DNA from: a virus
Strand: one strand, 5' to 3'
Length of the DNA stretch: 31,833 nucleotides
Virus record (IMG/VR): IMGVR_UViG_3300035099_000108
Location: 1-31,833 of that record
Part shown: piece after piece, positions 14,701 through 21,409 of the stretch
Numbering within the stretch: position 1 is the stretch's first letter
How the letters are laid out: each line of letters opens with the position of its first letter
Position numbers and translations under genes: made by a program
The notes under the pieces: model-generated
The model's database searches: none
Told to the model about the DNA's origin: nothing
The model's input: the letters and a program-made list of their open reading frames with translations, nothing else

Positions 14701-14860
14701 CCAGGCCGCCGGCCGCGGCGGCGGCGAAGCCAGCGAGCACCGTGGCGGCGCGGCTGGCCTGCGCGCTATATTGCTCCAGCAGCGAGTTGGCCTTGACCAG
14801 CCCCTCGCGGAAGTTGGTCATGTCGAGACGCAGCTGGGCTACGATTGCGCCGACAGTCAT
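11759..14860 (-). CDS. Tail tape measure protein
   Basis: A 1033-residue protein, the ruler of a long non-contractile tail. The N-terminal third has the core of the TP901-type tape measure family (EREMRNVNSI, ALAGKTGQAPAVLARGLYDI, RAITGVLNAYRLSADQAQEV, IAAMTKAGIQPAEAFTSLNR). Hydrophobic segments at about 374-425 (ILKAFTGVVGTAVSLL, LVVALAAGVAALAAAF) and 487-503 could cross the host membrane during DNA entry. Residues about 513-957 are a long charged helical region (many EQER, EEWRQ, EERAQ stretches) that can form coiled coil. At the usual helical rise the length implies a tail of roughly 150 nm. The start overlaps the chaperone stop (ATGA). The 3' end overlaps the convergent plus-strand gene by 20 nt. 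Confidence 0.93.
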   Translation of the reverse strand: MTVGAIVAQLRLDMTNFREGLVKANSLLEQYSAQASRAATVLAGFAAAAAGGLGVAVKWTVEFEREMRNVNSILQETEPNIRALGDAVLALAGKTGQAPAVLARGLYDIASSGFNGAEGLKVLEAAAKAATAGLSTTAVASRAITGVLNAYRLSADQAQEVSDIMFKTVERGVLTFEDLAQNVGEVVAAAATANVKFEEVGAAIAAMTKAGIQPAEAFTSLNRVMMSLIDPTDDAKAAAKELGISWDATTLASKGLVGIFGDLGAVLKTSVTDIDALAKAGASEAEIMQAVAQNAGMSTEKLTALFPEIRALRGALVLAADGASVFRDEFSLMEQATGATAKALAQQAKSLSLQWQKTWASIQAFGIQIGSALLPILKAFTGVVGTAVSLLQKMPAPLRTLLTLVVALAAGVAALAAAFILWNTQMKPAVPLITGMISSIRQMIVAVATANVTLASSGKALATMLIQVKALGTGLAASARSISVANVAYGALATIAIAVASAAIKASADVDEFNDSLQRLEDRAQKARAEVQRFPEELKLTWAQAFLQRLTPVEGEITRLRREQMILFEGGVELAERRQRAEMTAAKETEAAQQRLNEIRQTALKNRLDEIEQERQARIKAGVDEQLANEIAAQERVAAEQQASTEVLKLEAEILEAQGKTHEARVKAIQAEAEEWRQQNEKRLGAEKASAAAEQIKRAKLIQLARQEAEERAQAFEEAAKEIVSNWLEAADSMRQADRLSTSEYLSQLTKVLDLIHQIDAARAAAGQSRIFAQDEVRIAQTILAERKRMQTELEAGEKRLADARKEWAREELAERQRLHAYELSLIDLTFQHRRDLARLTGEEDEQTMARIAADELAALQQRRAEEQLSAQERLDSLERERQLILEMAQAGEMPEPAARDALQSTFEAMRQAKEELAAQDRAAFEEQRKQQQEMLRQIEGEQKTLRDQINETGGRIVQVAQNVFDVLESRLKGLANIRLEPAVAGGPPGAGQGARVFNFYLGQRQLGGTAEIGKIADQLAELLEREVTYARQ

Positions 14861-15213
14861 TGCCCTCTCCGGTCAGTCAAGCCCAGGGAGCGGATCAGCT
14901 CTTCGGGGTCCATCGGGCGCTCGACTCCGGCCTCTCGTCGCAGCCTGCGCACGGCCGATCGCAGCGCTCGCCAGGCTTTGCGGCCCCCCTGCGCGGCGGC
15001 CCCGGCCAGATAGCGCAGGTCGAGTTGATCGGCTCGATGGAGTGCCCGGCGCCTGCGGATGCATTCCACCCACACGAGCGCCTGCGCGGGAGTCACGTGC
15101 CAAAGCACATACTCATGCGTCCAGCCGTACTCATGTTGCAGCAGATCGAACGCGCCCGCCCAGCCGAAGGCTAGGGTGTCCTCGTTCTCGCGATCTGGAG
15201 GGCGCGCACGACT
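14857..15213 (-). CDS. Tail assembly chaperone T part, made as a -1 frameshift fusion (GT)
   Basis: This frame has no usable start of its own for its conserved beginning. It is open from the slippery site at 15213-15219 to the stop at 14857 and reads SRARPPDRENEDTLAFGWAG, then DLLQHEYGWTHEYVLWHV and TPAQALVWVECIRRRR, clearly protein-like well upstream of the first GTG (15108). Joined in the -1 frame to gene G it gives a fusion of about 239 residues. This is the G/GT arrangement of lambda-like tails, where the T domain recruits the tape measure and tail tube during assembly. The C-terminal part is basic and helical (RKAWRALRSAVRRLRREAG). An annotation starting at GTG 15108 would miss 35 residues. 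Confidence 0.85.
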   Translation of the reverse strand, partial: SRARPPDRENEDTLAFGWAGAFDLLQHEYGWTHEYVLWHVTPAQALVWVECIRRRRALHRADQLDLRYLAGAAAQGGRKAWRALRSAVRRLRREAGVERPMDPEELIRSLGLTDRRGQ

Positions 15214-15575
15214 AAACCCGAGATCACCGGTAGCTGGTTGATCTCCATCATGGCCACGACGATGCCCAATGCCTGGGCCAGATCGAGATGCTCCTTGACA
15301 TAGGCCTCCTCGATGCCGAGGAGCCGCTCAAGGATTCGCCCCAGCCACTTGGTGATGATGGGGAGGAGCACCTCCAGATGCTGGTCAAGCCTGGTCAGCT
15401 CGATCTCGGGGTGCTCGTTGATGATCTGCTTGACGATGGTGCCCAGGTCGGCGGCCACCCGCTCGTAATCGCCGATCACCAGCGGGCGAACGACGATCTC
15501 CTTCTCGCCCACCATGAACCGGCGCTCCTGCGGCAAGACCACCTGAGCCGGGGTCGGCTGAACACCTTCTCCCAT
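15171..15575 (-). CDS. Tail assembly chaperone G
   Basis: 134 residues from ATG 15575, with CAGGAG at a normal distance; the longer frame back to 15635 has no ribosome site. The sequence shows a short beta N-terminus (RRFMVGEKEIVVRPLVIGDY) followed by helices (LTRLDQHLEVLLPIITKWLG, DLAQALGIVVAMMEINQLPV), the usual make-up of siphovirus tail chaperones that lie between the tail tube and tape measure genes. The G ORF contains the slippery heptamer GGGTTTA at 15219-15213, 14 codons before its stop, from which the longer GT product is made. Confidence 0.85.
   Translation of the reverse strand: MGEGVQPTPAQVVLPQERRFMVGEKEIVVRPLVIGDYERVAADLGTIVKQIINEHPEIELTRLDQHLEVLLPIITKWLGRILERLLGIEEAYVKEHLDLAQALGIVVAMMEINQLPVISGLVVRALQIARTRTP
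15213..15219 (-). other. Programmed -1 ribosomal frameshift site, G GGT TTA
   Basis: On the minus strand the bases are GGGTTTA, read in the G frame as G GGT TTA, an exact X XXY YYZ slippery heptamer. Slipping back one base places the ribosome in the downstream open frame, which then continues to 14857 with no stop. The position (near the 3' end of the first chaperone gene, just before the tape measure) is where tailed phages place this event. Direct reading; the efficiency is unknown. Confidence 0.85.
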
Positions 15576-15600
15576 TGCACTCTCCTGCCCCGGTAGGACT

Positions 15601-15627
15601 GGCCGGCTTGCTAGGCAGAGGCCGGCC
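15601..15627 (-). other. Intergenic hairpin between tail tube and chaperone genes
   Basis: Arms GGCCGGC (15601-15607) and GCCGGCC (15621-15627) form a perfect 7-bp GC stem with a 13-nt loop in the gap between the chaperone start and the tail tube stop. There is no T-run. It may stabilise the abundant tail tube message or reduce read-through. GGCCGG strings are common throughout this genome, so a chance dyad is possible. Confidence 0.35.
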
Positions 15628-15653
15628 GATCCCACCTGGATTGTCTGGCCGCG

Positions 15654-16466
15654 CTAGGCGGCGTATTCCTCGACTCGTCCAACCTGATCGCCGACCGCCC
15701 GACTGGTGTCGGCCAGGATCGTCACCTGCAGCGGCAGGTCGACCTGGTCGTCGCGGTTCCAGGAGAGCGCCCCGGGGGCCACGATGGCGCAGCGGTAGAA
15801 GGTCACCGCCCATTTCTTCCCGCTGCCGGCCGGCAGGATCACCATCACCGGCTTCTCGGTGATGGCCGTGTCGCCGCCGAAAGTGAGGCGGCGCCGGCCG
15901 CTGCCCAGGTCCTCGATGGTGGCCGAGATGCCCCAGACATCTTTGAGGTTCTCGAGGCTGACTTCCGCCAGCGGCACGGCCAGCGAGAAGGTCTCGCCGA
16001 CCTTCACCGTCCGCACCGGCACCAGCGACTGGTCAGTCTCGATGTCCGAGGTCTCCACCTCATGCTCGAGGTCCAGGCCGCCATGCGAGTGCCCCATGTA
16101 GCGGCCCTCGACATAGATCGCCTCGGGCGCGCCCTTGATCACCGCATCGGGATCGGCCACCCCGGCCACATAGAAGAACAACGCCGAGGCCAGGTAGCCA
16201 TCCGGCGTAGTCTCGCCGTCATCGGCCACCCCGATATCGTACATGCCGCCGGAGGGAAACTCGGTGGCATGCAGCGTCAAGGTCAACTCCGTCGCCGAGA
16301 CATAGGCGACCCGCGTTGGGTCCACCACTGTCCAGGGTGTGGTGCCGTGCTTGCGCACCAGGATTTCGGTCAAGGTCGGCGTGTCAATGAATCCCGTGCC
16401 GAGCACGGTGATCGCATCAGCGGCCTTCCCATAGGAAGGCTTCACATCCGTGATCGTAGTAGCCAC
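15654..16466 (-). CDS. Major tail tube protein with N-terminal IPT/TIG Ig-like domain
   Basis: A 270-residue protein starting at GTG 16466 (AGGAG upstream). Residues 5-105 look like an IPT/TIG immunoglobulin-like fold: ITDVKPSYGKAADAITVLGT at the start and strands up to ASALFFYVAGV. Residues about 110-270 look like the tail tube domain (EVETSDIETDQSLVPVRTVK, LAVPLAEVSLENLKDVWG, KKWAVTFYRCAIVAPGAL). It lies directly before the chaperone pair, the standard place for the tube protein. Ig-like domains on tube subunits project from the tail surface and are thought to bind carbohydrate or cell surfaces. More often such a domain is at the C-terminus, so its N-terminal place here is a small oddity. 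Confidence 0.8.
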   Translation of the reverse strand: MATTITDVKPSYGKAADAITVLGTGFIDTPTLTEILVRKHGTTPWTVVDPTRVAYVSATELTLTLHATEFPSGGMYDIGVADDGETTPDGYLASALFFYVAGVADPDAVIKGAPEAIYVEGRYMGHSHGGLDLEHEVETSDIETDQSLVPVRTVKVGETFSLAVPLAEVSLENLKDVWGISATIEDLGSGRRRLTFGGDTAITEKPVMVILPAGSGKKWAVTFYRCAIVAPGALSWNRDDQVDLPLQVTILADTSRAVGDQVGRVEEYAA

Positions 16467-16490
16467 GTCCCTTTCTCCTCTTGCCCTCGC

Positions 16491-16892
16491 CTATAAGGAT
16501 GGGGTCCTCAGATCGAGAGCGATGTTGAATGAAGCGAGGTGCGCGGTCGCATTCCCCGCCTGCTCGGTTCCCACATAGGCCGGACTGTTGAGCGCCTCGA
16601 TGGTCAGCGCCCACAGGCCGCCGCCAAGATCGACATTCTGCTTGCCATGCAACTTGCTGTAGAGGCTATATGCCTTCCGCTCCGCGCCGTCTGGTGTGCC
16701 AGCCCGGGCGAAGAGCATGACGGTCGGATGCTCCCGCTGAGTGTAGCGATCTGGCGGGTAACCGCCCGTGCCATGTATGCTCACACAGGCGAGAGGGGAG
16801 GAAGGCCGGTGGCGCTTGAAGATATCAATGGCCACGGTTCCCTCGCCCTGCCCGTCCAAGTAGGCAGCAAGTTGGTCGATCAGCAGGCTCAT
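16491..16892 (-). CDS. Tail terminator / minor neck protein
   Basis: A 133-residue protein with the pattern of tail-completion proteins: an N-terminal helix (LLIDQLAAYLDGQG), a strand-turn-strand segment (ACVSIHGTGG, PTVMLFARAG), a helix (GAERKAYSLYSKLHGK) and a final sheet (HLASFNIALDLRT). It lies between the gp10-type neck protein and the tail tube, where the tail terminator is expected. It overlaps the upstream gene by 4 nt (ATGA). Assignment is by order and fold pattern rather than a diagnostic motif. Confidence 0.65.
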   Translation of the reverse strand: MSLLIDQLAAYLDGQGEGTVAIDIFKRHRPSSPLACVSIHGTGGYPPDRYTQREHPTVMLFARAGTPDGAERKAYSLYSKLHGKQNVDLGGGLWALTIEALNSPAYVGTEQAGNATAHLASFNIALDLRTPSL

Positions 16893-17392
16893 GCCAGCGC
16901 CCCTCGCAGATGATCCGCCAGGTTCTCCTGATAGCGGTCGGCCTGTTCCTTGAGGTTATCCTCGAGGTACTTGGCCTTGCCGCCCTTCGGATGGTTGAAG
17001 TCCAGGCGCTCGTGCTGCACGAGCGCATAGGGAGTGTTGAATCCCGCCTCCCCGACAACAGCGTCGCCCAGGCCGCCCTCGACGACTTTCCGCTCGACCA
17101 TCTCGGGGGCCTCAGGCTGGTCCGCCACTTCGCGGAAGCCCCGGCGGGCGACTGCCTGACCGTTCGCGTAGACGGCCGCATGCCCGCTGGCCCGCAGCGT
17201 GCCCTCATCCACGGGCGCGTCCCGCATGGCGCGGCCCAGCAAGTCCTCGGTGTTCTCGATCATGCCCTGGACCGCCGCGCCTTGGACGCGCTTCCATACC
17301 TCGCCGTCCCGGCCAAGCTGCCGGGTCATCTCAGCGATGCCGGTGAAGACGACTCCATACTTGCCGTAGGCCCGGCGGCCGATGGTGGGCAT
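16889..17392 (-). CDS. HK97 gp10-like neck / tail component
   Basis: A 167-residue protein. The segment RAMRDAPVDEGTLRASGHAA, followed by VGEAGFNTPYALVQHERLDF and KAKYLEDNLKEQ, is the signature of the HK97 gp10 family: a helix with a PVDTG-like turn, then Y-A-x-x-V/E-H with hydrophobic flanks. These proteins sit at the head-tail joint or act in tail joining. It is encoded between the head closure protein and the tail terminator candidate, consistent with the conserved order. The start is ATG 17392. Confidence 0.78.
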   Translation of the reverse strand: MPTIGRRAYGKYGVVFTGIAEMTRQLGRDGEVWKRVQGAAVQGMIENTEDLLGRAMRDAPVDEGTLRASGHAAVYANGQAVARRGFREVADQPEAPEMVERKVVEGGLGDAVVGEAGFNTPYALVQHERLDFNHPKGGKAKYLEDNLKEQADRYQENLADHLRGALA

Positions 17393-17393
17393 G

Positions 17394-17720
17394 CTAACTC
17401 GGGACTCCTTGCGACTGCAGATAGGCCAACTTCAGGATGGCCGCACCCCCCAGCCCCCGCGGGACCGAGAGGGCGATCACATCCACGTAGACTGTCTGGT
17501 CGAGAGAAAGCCGATCCCCGACCGCTATGGTTTCACCCGGCCCAAGGGTCACCGTCACATCCGAGGTGACCTGCTCTCCCTGGGCATTGCGAATCAGCCG
17601 GTTTTTCTGAAGCCACCGGCCCTTCATCTGCGTGGCCGCGCCGAAGGTGGGCTGCCCGTTCTCGTCCACGCCTGTCTTCGGCTTGCGCCAGATATCCTGA
17701 GCCAGCTTATCCTCGATCAT
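17394..17720 (-). CDS. Head closure (stopper) protein candidate
   Basis: 108 residues from ATG 17720, which overlaps the stop of the connector gene (ATGA) and has GGGGAG upstream; GTG 17741 is an in-frame alternative. The sequence (TSDVTVTLGPGETIAVGDRL, TVYVDVIALSVPRGLGG) describes a small beta barrel, as in SPP1 gp16 / HK97 head closure proteins. The place between the DnaT-like adaptor and the gp10-type protein agrees. Assignment relies mainly on gene order. Confidence 0.65.
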   Translation of the reverse strand: MIEDKLAQDIWRKPKTGVDENGQPTFGAATQMKGRWLQKNRLIRNAQGEQVTSDVTVTLGPGETIAVGDRLSLDQTVYVDVIALSVPRGLGGAAILKLAYLQSQGVPS

Positions 17721-18301
17721 CACCCGCTCCCCGGAGACCACTCGCCTTCCGGCAAGTCGGAGGCGGCGATGATGCCGCCCCGGTCGACGTAGGGCGCGAG
17801 CAATGCCCTGGCTTCGCTGCTCTCAAGTGCATGCTGGCCGGCCCCGGCCCCATAGGTCTCGCTGAGACCATCGACCGAGAAGCTCGTCACACCCGCCGCC
17901 TGCAGCGCGCGCCGTTTCTCCTGCTCGGCTCCCCGGGCCAGCAACGCCAGCGCCTCTTCGCACTGCGCGTCTTTCGCGGCCTGGGGGATGATCCAGGCGC
18001 CGGCGCTGTCCCGATCTTTCCGGCGCGGGAATGACAGCGCCTGAGTCTGCAGATACGGGGCCAGCGGATCATAGGGAAGTCCCTCCGCTGGCGCTCCGGG
18101 GTAGCCGTACGGCCGGCGGTGCACCCGGATGCGGCAGGCCTCGATGCGGCGGCAGGCCATGAGCAGCGCCTTCTCCCGATCGGCCTCAGAGGCCGAAGTC
18201 CAGGCGCTCGCATGGAGGCGTTGGCCGAAGTAAGCGCCGGCCGCCTCCAGCGTCAGGTAGCTGTTGCTGGCCGCCCCGCCGATGGTGGCGTCGAGGGCCA
18301 C
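17720..18301 (-). CDS. Head-tail connector (adaptor), DnaT-like type
   Basis: A 193-residue helical protein. SNSYLTLEAAGAYFGQRLHA followed by EADREKALLMACRRIEA is the hallmark of phage head-tail adaptors annotated as DnaT-like or gp6-type: an SYLTLEEADAYF-like start, then a helix that packs against the portal. GLPYDPLAPYLQTQALSFPR and the PQAAKDAQCEEALALLARG helix complete the usual pattern. It would bind the bottom of the portal ring. It starts 3 nt after the upstream stop. Confidence 0.8.
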   Translation of the reverse strand: MALDATIGGAASNSYLTLEAAGAYFGQRLHASAWTSASEADREKALLMACRRIEACRIRVHRRPYGYPGAPAEGLPYDPLAPYLQTQALSFPRRKDRDSAGAWIIPQAAKDAQCEEALALLARGAEQEKRRALQAAGVTSFSVDGLSETYGAGAGQHALESSEARALLAPYVDRGGIIAASDLPEGEWSPGSG

Positions 18302-18304
18302 GGC

Positions 18305-18697
18305 CTAGCTCTCCTCCTCGACATCCGCCGCGTGATACCAGAGGATGTGAATGGCGTGGCCGGGGATGAACGGCTTGGGCGTCGGCGGCACCACCAGGAT
18401 GTGCTCGCCATACCGCACCAGCAGATCTTTGCCGGTGAGGCTGCGAAGGCTGATGGCCATCCCTGTCTGCGTGATCCGCTCCAACTCCTGGGTCCGGTTC
18501 GGCTCCGGCAGCGCCATTGCTCGGCCAAGCAGCCCGAGCTTTCGCGGCTCAACGGATGCCGTAACCACGGCCATTGGAACCGGCGCGGCTTCTGGGGCCG
18601 GTGCGACCGGCGTCGCCTCGCCCCCTGGAACCTCAGTCTCAGATGCAGCCGCCGCAGTCAGTTCCGCGTCTTCCTGCGGCATGTCCTCTCTGCGCAT
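18305..18697 (-). CDS. Hypothetical protein between capsid and connector genes
   Basis: A 130-residue protein with a low-complexity Ala/Pro/Glu N-terminal half (about 1-50, TPVAPAPEAAPVP) and a compact C-terminal half (about 60-130) containing MAISLRSLTGKDLLVRYGE, ILVVPPTPKPFIPGHAIHIL. The ribosome site AAGGAG precedes ATG 18697. It may correspond to the small proteins that sit beside the head-tail adaptor in many phages, but no family was recognised. A strong hairpin separates it from the fibre/decoration gene upstream. Confidence 0.65.
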   Translation of the reverse strand: MRREDMPQEDAELTAAAASETEVPGGEATPVAPAPEAAPVPMAVVTASVEPRKLGLLGRAMALPEPNRTQELERITQTGMAISLRSLTGKDLLVRYGEHILVVPPTPKPFIPGHAIHILWYHAADVEEES

Positions 18698-18715
18698 CGG
18701 GATCTCCTTATCTGA

Positions 18716-18762
18716 CGGGGGCCGGCCCTGCCAAGAGGCGGTGTGGGGGTGGCCGGCCCCCG
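18716..18762 (-). terminator. Perfect 12-bp GC hairpin after the capsid genes
   Basis: Arms CGGGGGCCGGCC (18716-18727) and GGCCGGCCCCCG (18751-18762) are perfect complements around a 23-nt loop, in the 105-nt gap between the fibre/decoration gene and the next gene. There is no T-run downstream on the minus strand, so a classic terminator is uncertain; mRNA protection or partial attenuation below the capsid genes is equally possible. Apart from this hairpin and the GGAG site at its downstream edge, the gap holds nothing. Confidence 0.5.
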
Positions 18763-18802
18763 CGCATTCGCTTGCCTATCCCGTCCTCATGCCGTCGCCC
18801 CA

Positions 18803-19537
18803 CTAGGCCAGGGCATAGGTCAGGATCACATCAATGTGCGTGCAACCCGAGAGGTCGTCTCCGGTCTTCCCGATGGTGATGACATCATCCGCGTCGAGCG
18901 CCACGAATGATGCTCCATCGGCGAGGATGGCGGCATTCGCTGCCCCTGCGCGGAGCAGGGCCGACTGAGTGAGCCCGGCCACGGCCGCCGCCAGCAGCTT
19001 GGTCGCGCCATCGAGGATGTCCACCGTCGTTGCGCCAGCGGCAGCGCCGCCGATGGCAATCAGGGCGACATCCACGAGGCGAACAGCGCGGCCGCTCGGC
19101 GGGGTGACCAGGGTATGGCCGGCATTGACCTCGGCCGCGGTCACCCGATGGCGAATGGTGAGCGCGATATCGGCGGCCAGTTGAGCCGCACCGATACCAC
19201 CCGCCTTTACCTGGAGGGTATCGGCAGCGATCTCGATGGTCGAACCGTCGACCTTCGCCTCGAGAGAGCCATCCGCGTTCTGGCCCAGGCCGGCGCCGGC
19301 CACATCCGCGTTCACCTTCGCCTTGGTAACCGCGTCGTCGGCAATCCGGCCTGTGACCACACCCAGGTTCTTCAGCTCGATGGTGTTGCCAGCCCCGATG
19401 TGGAGTCCCACCTCGTCGACATGGCCGGCCACAACCCCATTCTGCAAGTCCTGGATGATCGTGCCCAGCGCCACTTCGGTGAGGTTGGGACACGTGAGGG
19501 TATTCAGCTTCGCCTTTGTGGCCTCGTCAATCGGCAT
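18803..19537 (-). CDS. Capsid fibre / decoration protein candidate
   Basis: A 244-residue protein. The N-terminal two thirds carry fibre-type repeats (GVVTGRIADDAVTKAKVNAD, LGQNADGSLEAKVDGSTIEI, LQVKAGGIGAAQLAADIALT) like those of phage tail and head fibres, and the C-terminal part (RAVRLVDVALIAIGGAAAGA to DVILTYALA) looks like a small beta sandwich. It is encoded directly after the major capsid protein, the usual place for decoration or head-fibre proteins, and far from the tail-tip genes. Head placement is inferred from position; a displaced tail fibre remains possible. Confidence 0.65.
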   Translation of the reverse strand: MPIDEATKAKLNTLTCPNLTEVALGTIIQDLQNGVVAGHVDEVGLHIGAGNTIELKNLGVVTGRIADDAVTKAKVNADVAGAGLGQNADGSLEAKVDGSTIEIAADTLQVKAGGIGAAQLAADIALTIRHRVTAAEVNAGHTLVTPPSGRAVRLVDVALIAIGGAAAGATTVDILDGATKLLAAAVAGLTQSALLRAGAANAAILADGASFVALDADDVITIGKTGDDLSGCTHIDVILTYALA

Positions 19538-19580
19538 TGGTTGCCTCTCCTGTCTCTAAGGTGATTGGTCAGCCAGTCGA

Positions 19581-20570
19581 CTAGGCCAGGTCCTGCAGCG
19601 ACCCCATCCGATAGGGGTTGCGGCAGACCAGCTGCGAGTAGTGGATCACCCAGAAATCGGCAGCGTCCTTGGTCGCGCCAAGAACCAGGATGCCAAAACC
19701 AGGCACGCCCGGCACTGCCACGACATTGCGCAGGCCGGCGATCTCGGCATTCTCGCTCGTCACCGGCAACATGTGGTATTCGAGGAGATTCTCGTCGACG
19801 AAGTCCATGCGGCCGGTGGGATAGCCGGGCACCAGGATCAGGGGAATGCCCTCGAAGTCCAGCGCCTGGTAGCCACCCGTCAGGGTGCGCGGGTCCTGCT
19901 GCCGGCGCTCTCCCCGGAGCAGATCGCCGTACTTGTACCACTGGGCCGACCCAGTGTAGATGGCAGTCACGCGGCCGCCGCGCGTCTCGAGGATGGTGCT
20001 CTTGACGTCGCGCATCAGCGCCTCGGTGAGGTTGCGCGGGGTGCCGCCATTGGCGTTGACGTAGGCCTTCCACCAGGTGTACGTGGAGCGGTCGAGGCCG
20101 GCATACGTGCCGGTGTCCGCGATGGCGGCCCGCAGCCCGGTGATGTCCTTGTTCGAGTTGCCGGTGCCATCGCTCATCAGCTCGGTGTTGATGTTAGAGC
20201 GCATGTCCAGCAGCCCATTGTCCAGTTCGAAGCGGAGCGGATCGACAACCATGCCGCCGCCTGCGCCCACCGCAAAGGCCTGGCCGCTGACCGAGATCTC
20301 CACCCGGTTGCTCTTCCAGGCCAGGAAGGCCTCTTTGGCCGCCTGGTTGCCCGCGCCCCCGCCTGCATCTCCCTCGCCATAGGAGCTGGCGGAGGTGTTG
20401 CCCGCATATCGCACAGGCCAGCGGATACCGTTGCCGCGGCCCGTCTTCACATTGCCCCGTTCGCCCAGGCGGACGAGCATGAACGTCTCCTTGTGGAGCG
20501 CGTCCACCCAGGGGCCTGCATAGAGCTTGACGATTAGCTCTGCCAGTGTCGTCAGAGTCGCACCAGCCAT
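19581..20570 (-). CDS. Major capsid protein (HK97 fold)
   Basis: A 329-residue protein directly after the scaffold gene. Features of the HK97-like fold by sequence pattern: an N-terminal helix with ALHKETFMLVRLGERG, a loop segment GIRWPVRYAGNTSASSYGEG (E-loop region), a long spine-helix region (FELDNGLLDMRSNINTELM), a P-domain core (VTAIYTGSAQWYKYGDLL) and an A-domain end (GIPLILVPGYPTGRMDFVDE, FWVIHYSQLVCRNPYRMG). The length matches capsid proteins made with a separate scaffold rather than an N-terminal delta domain. A GGAG lies upstream of ATG 20570. Confidence 0.85.
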   Translation of the reverse strand: MAGATLTTLAELIVKLYAGPWVDALHKETFMLVRLGERGNVKTGRGNGIRWPVRYAGNTSASSYGEGDAGGGAGNQAAKEAFLAWKSNRVEISVSGQAFAVGAGGGMVVDPLRFELDNGLLDMRSNINTELMSDGTGNSNKDITGLRAAIADTGTYAGLDRSTYTWWKAYVNANGGTPRNLTEALMRDVKSTILETRGGRVTAIYTGSAQWYKYGDLLRGERRQQDPRTLTGGYQALDFEGIPLILVPGYPTGRMDFVDENLLEYHMLPVTSENAEIAGLRNVVAVPGVPGFGILVLGATKDAADFWVIHYSQLVCRNPYRMGSLQDLA

Positions 20571-20607
20571 GATCTTCTAGTCTCCTTGTCGCCCGGAGGC
20601 CAGGCGG

Positions 20608-21318
20608 CTAGAGGGTGCCGGTTTTCAGCGCCTGCTCCAGCCGGTCGCCGGCCTCGGCGAGTGTCTTCGGGGCGGGCGGCTCCTGCTGATTCGGATTGCT
20701 CACCGACCCCACGGTCTGCTGCTTCGGATTCGGCTGGGTGGAGACCAGATAGGGCTTCTGCTCGACCAGCGCCTTGACCAGATCGTCGACTCCCGTAACC
20801 CGGCCTTCATCATCCATCGCCACCGATGCATAGCCCGGCAGCGATTGCGCGATGACGAATGCCGCGTCGGTGTCGATGACTCCGGCCTTGGTCGCGGCAA
20901 CCAGGAACTGCGAGCGGATGACGTCGCCCCTGCGGGCCGTCGCCTCCTTCTCGCGGGCCACGCGCTCCTTCTCGTAGAGGTCCTTGTACTTCTCCTGCTC
21001 CTCCAGAGCTTTGCGCTCGGTCTCTTCCTGGGCGGCGGCGATCTCACTCAGCCTCCGCTCTGCCGTCCTCGCCCGGGCAGTCAGTTGGCCGATCCGCTCC
21101 TGGACGGCGCCGGTGAAGATCGAGTCTTCGATCTCCAGCGTGCCATCCTTGAGCAGTCGGCCGACCTGTTCCTGAGTAAGCTTGAGGGTAACGCCCTTCG
21201 CCTGTGTCGCCGGCGGTTGCGATCCCTTCCCGTCGCCCTGGCCACCCTGGCCGGAGCCGTCTCCGGCTCCTTCCTGGCCCTGCCCGTCGCCCGTCTTCTC
21301 CTGGTCGGTGTCTGCCAT
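20608..21318 (-). CDS. Capsid scaffolding protein
   Basis: A 236-residue acidic, highly charged protein. Residues 1-40 are low-complexity Gly/Gln/Asp, residues about 75-130 form a coiled coil (ARARTAERRLSEIAAAQEET, EQEKYKDLYEKERVAREKE), and the C-terminal third is Pro/Gln/Asn-rich. Scaffolding proteins of this type (SPP1 gp11-like, DUF4355-like) guide procapsid assembly and are expelled or degraded. It lies immediately before the major capsid gene and has a GAGGAG ribosome site 6 nt from ATG 21318. Confidence 0.83.
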   Translation of the reverse strand: MADTDQEKTGDGQGQEGAGDGSGQGGQGDGKGSQPPATQAKGVTLKLTQEQVGRLLKDGTLEIEDSIFTGAVQERIGQLTARARTAERRLSEIAAAQEETERKALEEQEKYKDLYEKERVAREKEATARRGDVIRSQFLVAATKAGVIDTDAAFVIAQSLPGYASVAMDDEGRVTGVDDLVKALVEQKPYLVSTQPNPKQQTVGSVSNPNQQEPPAPKTLAEAGDRLEQALKTGTL

Positions 21319-21390
21319 CTCAGTCTCCTCGGTGTTGACGCCCCGCGGCGAAAGTGCCCACCATATCGCTGGCGGACGAGCGAGTTACGA

Positions 21391-21408
21391 GAGGCCCTGT
21401 CGGGCCTC
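21391..21408 (-). other. Short hairpin directly after the paralogue gene
   Basis: GAGGCCC and GGGCCTC pair around a TGTC loop, beginning two bases after the stop of the gene ending at 21410. There is no T-run. Its 5' arm GACGAGGC shares eight bases with the conserved leader motif seen at 22419 and 26683, which may be chance. The remainder of the 91-nt gap before the scaffold gene holds only the GAGGAG ribosome site. Confidence 0.35.
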
Positions 21409-21409
21409 G

